The notes under the pieces: generated by a model
The model's database searches: none
The model's input: only the letters and a program-made list of their open reading frames with translations
What the model was told of the DNA's origin: nothing
Translations under genes and position numbers: made by a program
Shown: positions 5,415 through 7,418 of the stretch, piece after piece
How the letters are laid out: each line of letters begins with the position of its first letter
How positions within the stretch are numbered: the first letter of the stretch is position 1
NCBI GenBank assembly: GCA_945957305.1
Contig: CAMFLN010000130.1
Span: 1 to 7,418 of the forward strand
DNA: 7,418 bases
DNA from: an uncultured Planctomycetaceae bacterium
GTDB lineage: Bacteria > Planctomycetota > Planctomycetia > Pirellulales > JACPPG01
Direction of reading: 5' to 3'

Positions 5415-5491
5415 CGACCAGGCTTCCTCAAGTTCAAATTTCGTAGAGCCAGTGCTGCATCACAACTTGCGCAGGCGTCGAGCGTTCGCGA

Positions 5492-5519
5492 ATCGTCGCA
5501 CAACGTCCCTTGCTGTCAA
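5492..5519 (-). promoter_or_regulatory. Possible promoter for the transporter, with 9-bp tandem repeat alongside
   Basis: On the minus strand a perfect TTGACA (5519-5514) is followed after 16 bp by GACGAT (5497-5492), only three of six -10 matches. Next to it GTCAAGTGC is repeated in tandem on the plus strand (5515-5523, 5524-5532), so a second TTGAC sits 9 bp upstream. It lies in the 152-nt gap before the transporter start, which fits separate transcription of that gene. The tandem repeat could also be a regulator site. Confidence 0.3.
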
Positions 5520-5566
5520 GTGCGTCAAGTGCCTGCACGACGCTCCACCCCGATTTGCCAAGAAAT

Positions 5567-6301
5567 CTATAATTCCGCCTCGACGGTTTCCTGAAGATCG
5601 TCGATGGGTAGTTCGAGCGCGTTCCAATCCGCGCCGAGCGCCGCCGTGATCGAAACCTTCTCCTGCGTCATTGGGTGGCGGAAGGCCAATGTCCGACCGT
5701 GCAATGCGATCGCGCGCAGCCGCTCGTCGTCAAACTGTTCGCCGAAGGGAGTTTGCGAGCCATACAATCGATCGCCGAGCACCGGAAAGCCGCGCGACGC
5801 CGCCTGCACGCGAATCTGATGCGTGCGGCCGGTTTCGAGTTCAATCGCCAGCCACGTGCCCCAGCTACGTCGAGCGAGCACGCGATAGTGCAGCACCGCC
5901 TCGCGTCCCTCGGGATGATCGGCGGCGACGATTTCAGCGCGGGGCTCGCCCGGCACTTTGCGGAGGAAATCGTTCCAGGTGCCGGCATCCGGCATGACGT
6001 CGCCAGCCACGCAGGCCCAATACACCTTGCGCACCAAGCGTCCCTCGAACTGTTCCGAAATGCGCCGCGCTGCGCGAGCATGCCGTGCAAAAACCAGCGC
6101 CCCGGAGACCGGCCGATCCAACCGGTGCGGCACGCCCAGATACACATTACCCGGCTTGTTGTCGCGCTCTTTGATCCAGGTCTTGATGCGCAGTTCCAGG
6201 CTATCGATCCCGGGGGGCGCCTGCGTCAACAGCCCTGCCGGCTTGCGTACGACCAGCACCGGCCCGGCCTCGTATAAAACGTCGACAGCAGAATCGCTCA
6301 T
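5567..6301 (-). CDS. RluA-family RNA pseudouridine synthase
   Basis: 244-residue enzyme that isomerises uridine to pseudouridine in rRNA or tRNA in the cytoplasm. It has the family signature HRLDRPVSGALVFA (59-72) with catalytic Asp62, and the second conserved block GRTHQIRVQAASRGFPVLGDRLYG (158-181). It begins directly with the catalytic domain (VLYEAGPVLVVRKPAGL) and has no N-terminal S4 RNA-binding domain, as in the shorter RluA/TruC-like members; the exact target base cannot be told. ATG 6301 is chosen because family homology starts just after it. An in-frame ATG at 6352 would add 17 residues (MRLVLLVRGPLCVTLAR) unlike the family start, but cannot be excluded. It is divergent from the deacetylase gene and upstream of the transporter on the same strand. 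No clear terminator lies after it. Confidence 0.94.
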   Translation of the reverse strand: MSDSAVDVLYEAGPVLVVRKPAGLLTQAPPGIDSLELRIKTWIKERDNKPGNVYLGVPHRLDRPVSGALVFARHARAARRISEQFEGRLVRKVYWACVAGDVMPDAGTWNDFLRKVPGEPRAEIVAADHPEGREAVLHYRVLARRSWGTWLAIELETGRTHQIRVQAASRGFPVLGDRLYGSQTPFGEQFDDERLRAIALHGRTLAFRHPMTQEKVSITAALGADWNALELPIDDLQETVEAEL

Positions 6302-6377
6302 GCGTGCCAGTGTAACGCAAAGCGGGCCGCGCACGAGGAGGACGAGCCGCATACTCTAGGGCCAAGGTCCACCCCCT

Positions 6378-6407
6378 TTGGCGACTCGCCGCCGGTCAGA
6401 CTACAAT
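6378..6407 (+). promoter_or_regulatory. Candidate promoter for the deacetylase gene
   Basis: TTGGCG (6378-6383) and TACAAT (6402-6407, five of six -10 matches) are 18 bp apart. A start near 6414 would give a leader of about 44 nt before the ATG at 6458. It is the only good -10 in the divergent gap between the pseudouridine synthase and this gene. No Shine-Dalgarno site is seen before the ATG. Confidence 0.5.
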
Positions 6408-6457
6408 TGTCCCAGAGCCCAGCTTCGCCGCCTTTGCCCCTGCCGGTCCGACTTCGT

Positions 6458-7418
6458 ATGCCGCGATCGTTGACACAATTTCCCTGCCGACTCACCGCGG
6501 CGCTGGCCGTGGTTCTCGTTCTGGGCGCGCCGGCATCACGCAGTCTGGCTGACGGCAATCGGCTGGCCTATCTCGATGCCACTGATCCGTATTATGTCTC
6601 GCGCGAGCTGCCGGTGCTCTCCACGCCGCAATGGATCGGCGAACCGGGGGTCGAGGCTGTGGTCGTGCTGGCCATCGACGACATGCGCGGCCACGAGAAA
6701 TGGGAAGCTTACCTGCGGCCGATCCTCGAACGTCTGAAAAAAATCGACGGTCGAGCGCCGGTCAGCATCATGACCAACGACATCAAGCCCGACGAGCCGC
6801 ACCTGCAGCGTTGGCTGGCCGAGGGGGTCAGCCTCGAAACGCACACGGCGACTCATCCCTGCCCGTTGTTGGCGAAGGGGGATCTGGCCGCGGCGAAGGA
6901 CAGCTATGACCGATGTGTCGATCGCATGGCGGCCATTCCGCGCAGTCGTCCCGTCGCCTTTCGCATGCCCTGCTGCGATTCTCTGAACACCGTCAGCCCG
7001 CGGTTTTTCAGCGAGATCTTCAACGGGGCCTCGCCGGCGGGCAACTTTCTGGCGATCGACTCCTCAGTCTTTCAACTTTTCACGCCGAGCGACCCCAGCT
7101 TGCCGCGCGAGACCGTGTTCGATGCGGCGGGGCACGAGCGCTTCCGACGTTATTTGCCGGCTGACCGGTCGTTCGTCAATCGCATCGACGACTACCCCTA
7201 TCCCTATATCATCAATCGCCTGTGCTGGGAGTTCCCCTGCGTCGTGCCCAGCGATTGGGAAAGCTTTCATCTGCAAGGCGCGAACAGTCCGCAGCTGGTT
7301 GCCGACCTGAAAGCGGCGCTCGACGCCACGGTGGCCAAGCAAGGTACTTTCAATTTCGTTTTCCATCCGCACGGCTGGATCAAGAGCGAACAGGTCATTG
7401 AATTGATCGACCACGCCG
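6458..7418 (+). CDS. Exported NodB-like polysaccharide deacetylase, 3' end outside the window
   Basis: Open frame of 320 codons running off the window. Residues 1-31 look like a Sec signal peptide (basic start, LTAALAVVLVLGAPA, cleavage near SLA-DG). The mature part resembles the NodB/carbohydrate esterase 4 fold: VVVLAIDDM (68-76) stands for the TFDDG metal/base motif with D74-D75, HTATH (129-133) is the HxxxH metal-binding motif, FRMPCCDS (168-175) corresponds to the RxPY block, and FVFHPHGW (300-307) carries the late histidine. Such enzymes remove acetyl groups from cell-surface or environmental polysaccharides, here outside the cytoplasm. The motifs are divergent (CC in motif 3, M in place of G in motif 1), so the substrate is unknown. 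Related planctomycete proteins are often longer and may carry further domains, which the window end hides. ATG 6458 is chosen because it directly precedes the signal peptide. Confidence 0.85.
   Translation, partial: MPRSLTQFPCRLTAALAVVLVLGAPASRSLADGNRLAYLDATDPYYVSRELPVLSTPQWIGEPGVEAVVVLAIDDMRGHEKWEAYLRPILERLKKIDGRAPVSIMTNDIKPDEPHLQRWLAEGVSLETHTATHPCPLLAKGDLAAAKDSYDRCVDRMAAIPRSRPVAFRMPCCDSLNTVSPRFFSEIFNGASPAGNFLAIDSSVFQLFTPSDPSLPRETVFDAAGHERFRRYLPADRSFVNRIDDYPYPYIINRLCWEFPCVVPSDWESFHLQGANSPQLVADLKAALDATVAKQGTFNFVFHPHGWIKSEQVIELIDHA

Noticed and set aside
5675..6277. 200-residue open frame on the plus strand
   Set aside because: It is antisense to the pseudouridine synthase with its HRLDR and GRTHQIR blocks; high GC creates long open shadow frames.
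1..7418. tRNA, rRNA or riboswitch
   Set aside because: No cloverleaf with a T-loop GTTCRA pattern, no rRNA-like stretch and no recognised riboswitch core were seen on either strand by eye.

Overview
The window looks like a chromosomal accessory region of a planctomycete, probably a Pirellulales-like lineage. This rests on style, not on a marker gene: moderate-to-high GC, few clear Shine-Dalgarno sites, a secreted polysaccharide deacetylase, a POT transporter, and a toxin with a planctomycete-type linker (WNEADHPRQPAGSSQGGEFAP). No rRNA or tRNA gene was seen.

Region 1 (1-3486, all minus strand) is a polymorphic toxin/immunity island. In transcription order it has a coiled-coil N-terminal piece (3486-3277), an in-frame TAA, then a 380-residue protein (3216-2074) ending in a PD-(D/E)xK nuclease-like toxin domain. 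Five tandem paralogues follow: four complete 120-residue genes (2058-1696, 1505-1143, 932-570, 460-98) and a fifth cut by the window edge (48-1). The first starts 15 nt after the toxin stop. They are read here as immunity proteins. Between them lie decayed pieces of toxin 3' ends, best seen at 1521-1610, which still sits exactly 15 nt before the next immunity gene. The locus seems to have grown by repeated duplication or replacement of a [toxin tail + immunity] unit, with older immunity genes kept and older toxins eroded.

Region 2 (3487-4079) has no gene. It holds a possible toxin promoter (3672-3700), a strong terminator-like hairpin with a T-tract just before the toxin reading frame (3509-3566), a 126-bp element with inverted-repeat ends (3827-3952), and further small repeats.

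Region 3 (4080-6301, minus strand) has two housekeeping genes: an RluA-family pseudouridine synthase and, downstream, a 12-helix POT/PTR proton-coupled peptide transporter. A gap of 152 nt separates them and may carry a promoter for the transporter.

Region 4 (6378-7418, plus strand) has a promoter-like site and the 5' part of an exported NodB-like polysaccharide deacetylase that runs off the window. It is divergent from the pseudouridine synthase.

The most notable system is the toxin/immunity array: an apparently interrupted nuclease toxin with at least five immunity paralogues, alternating between two N-terminal types, with toxin-tail fossils between them.
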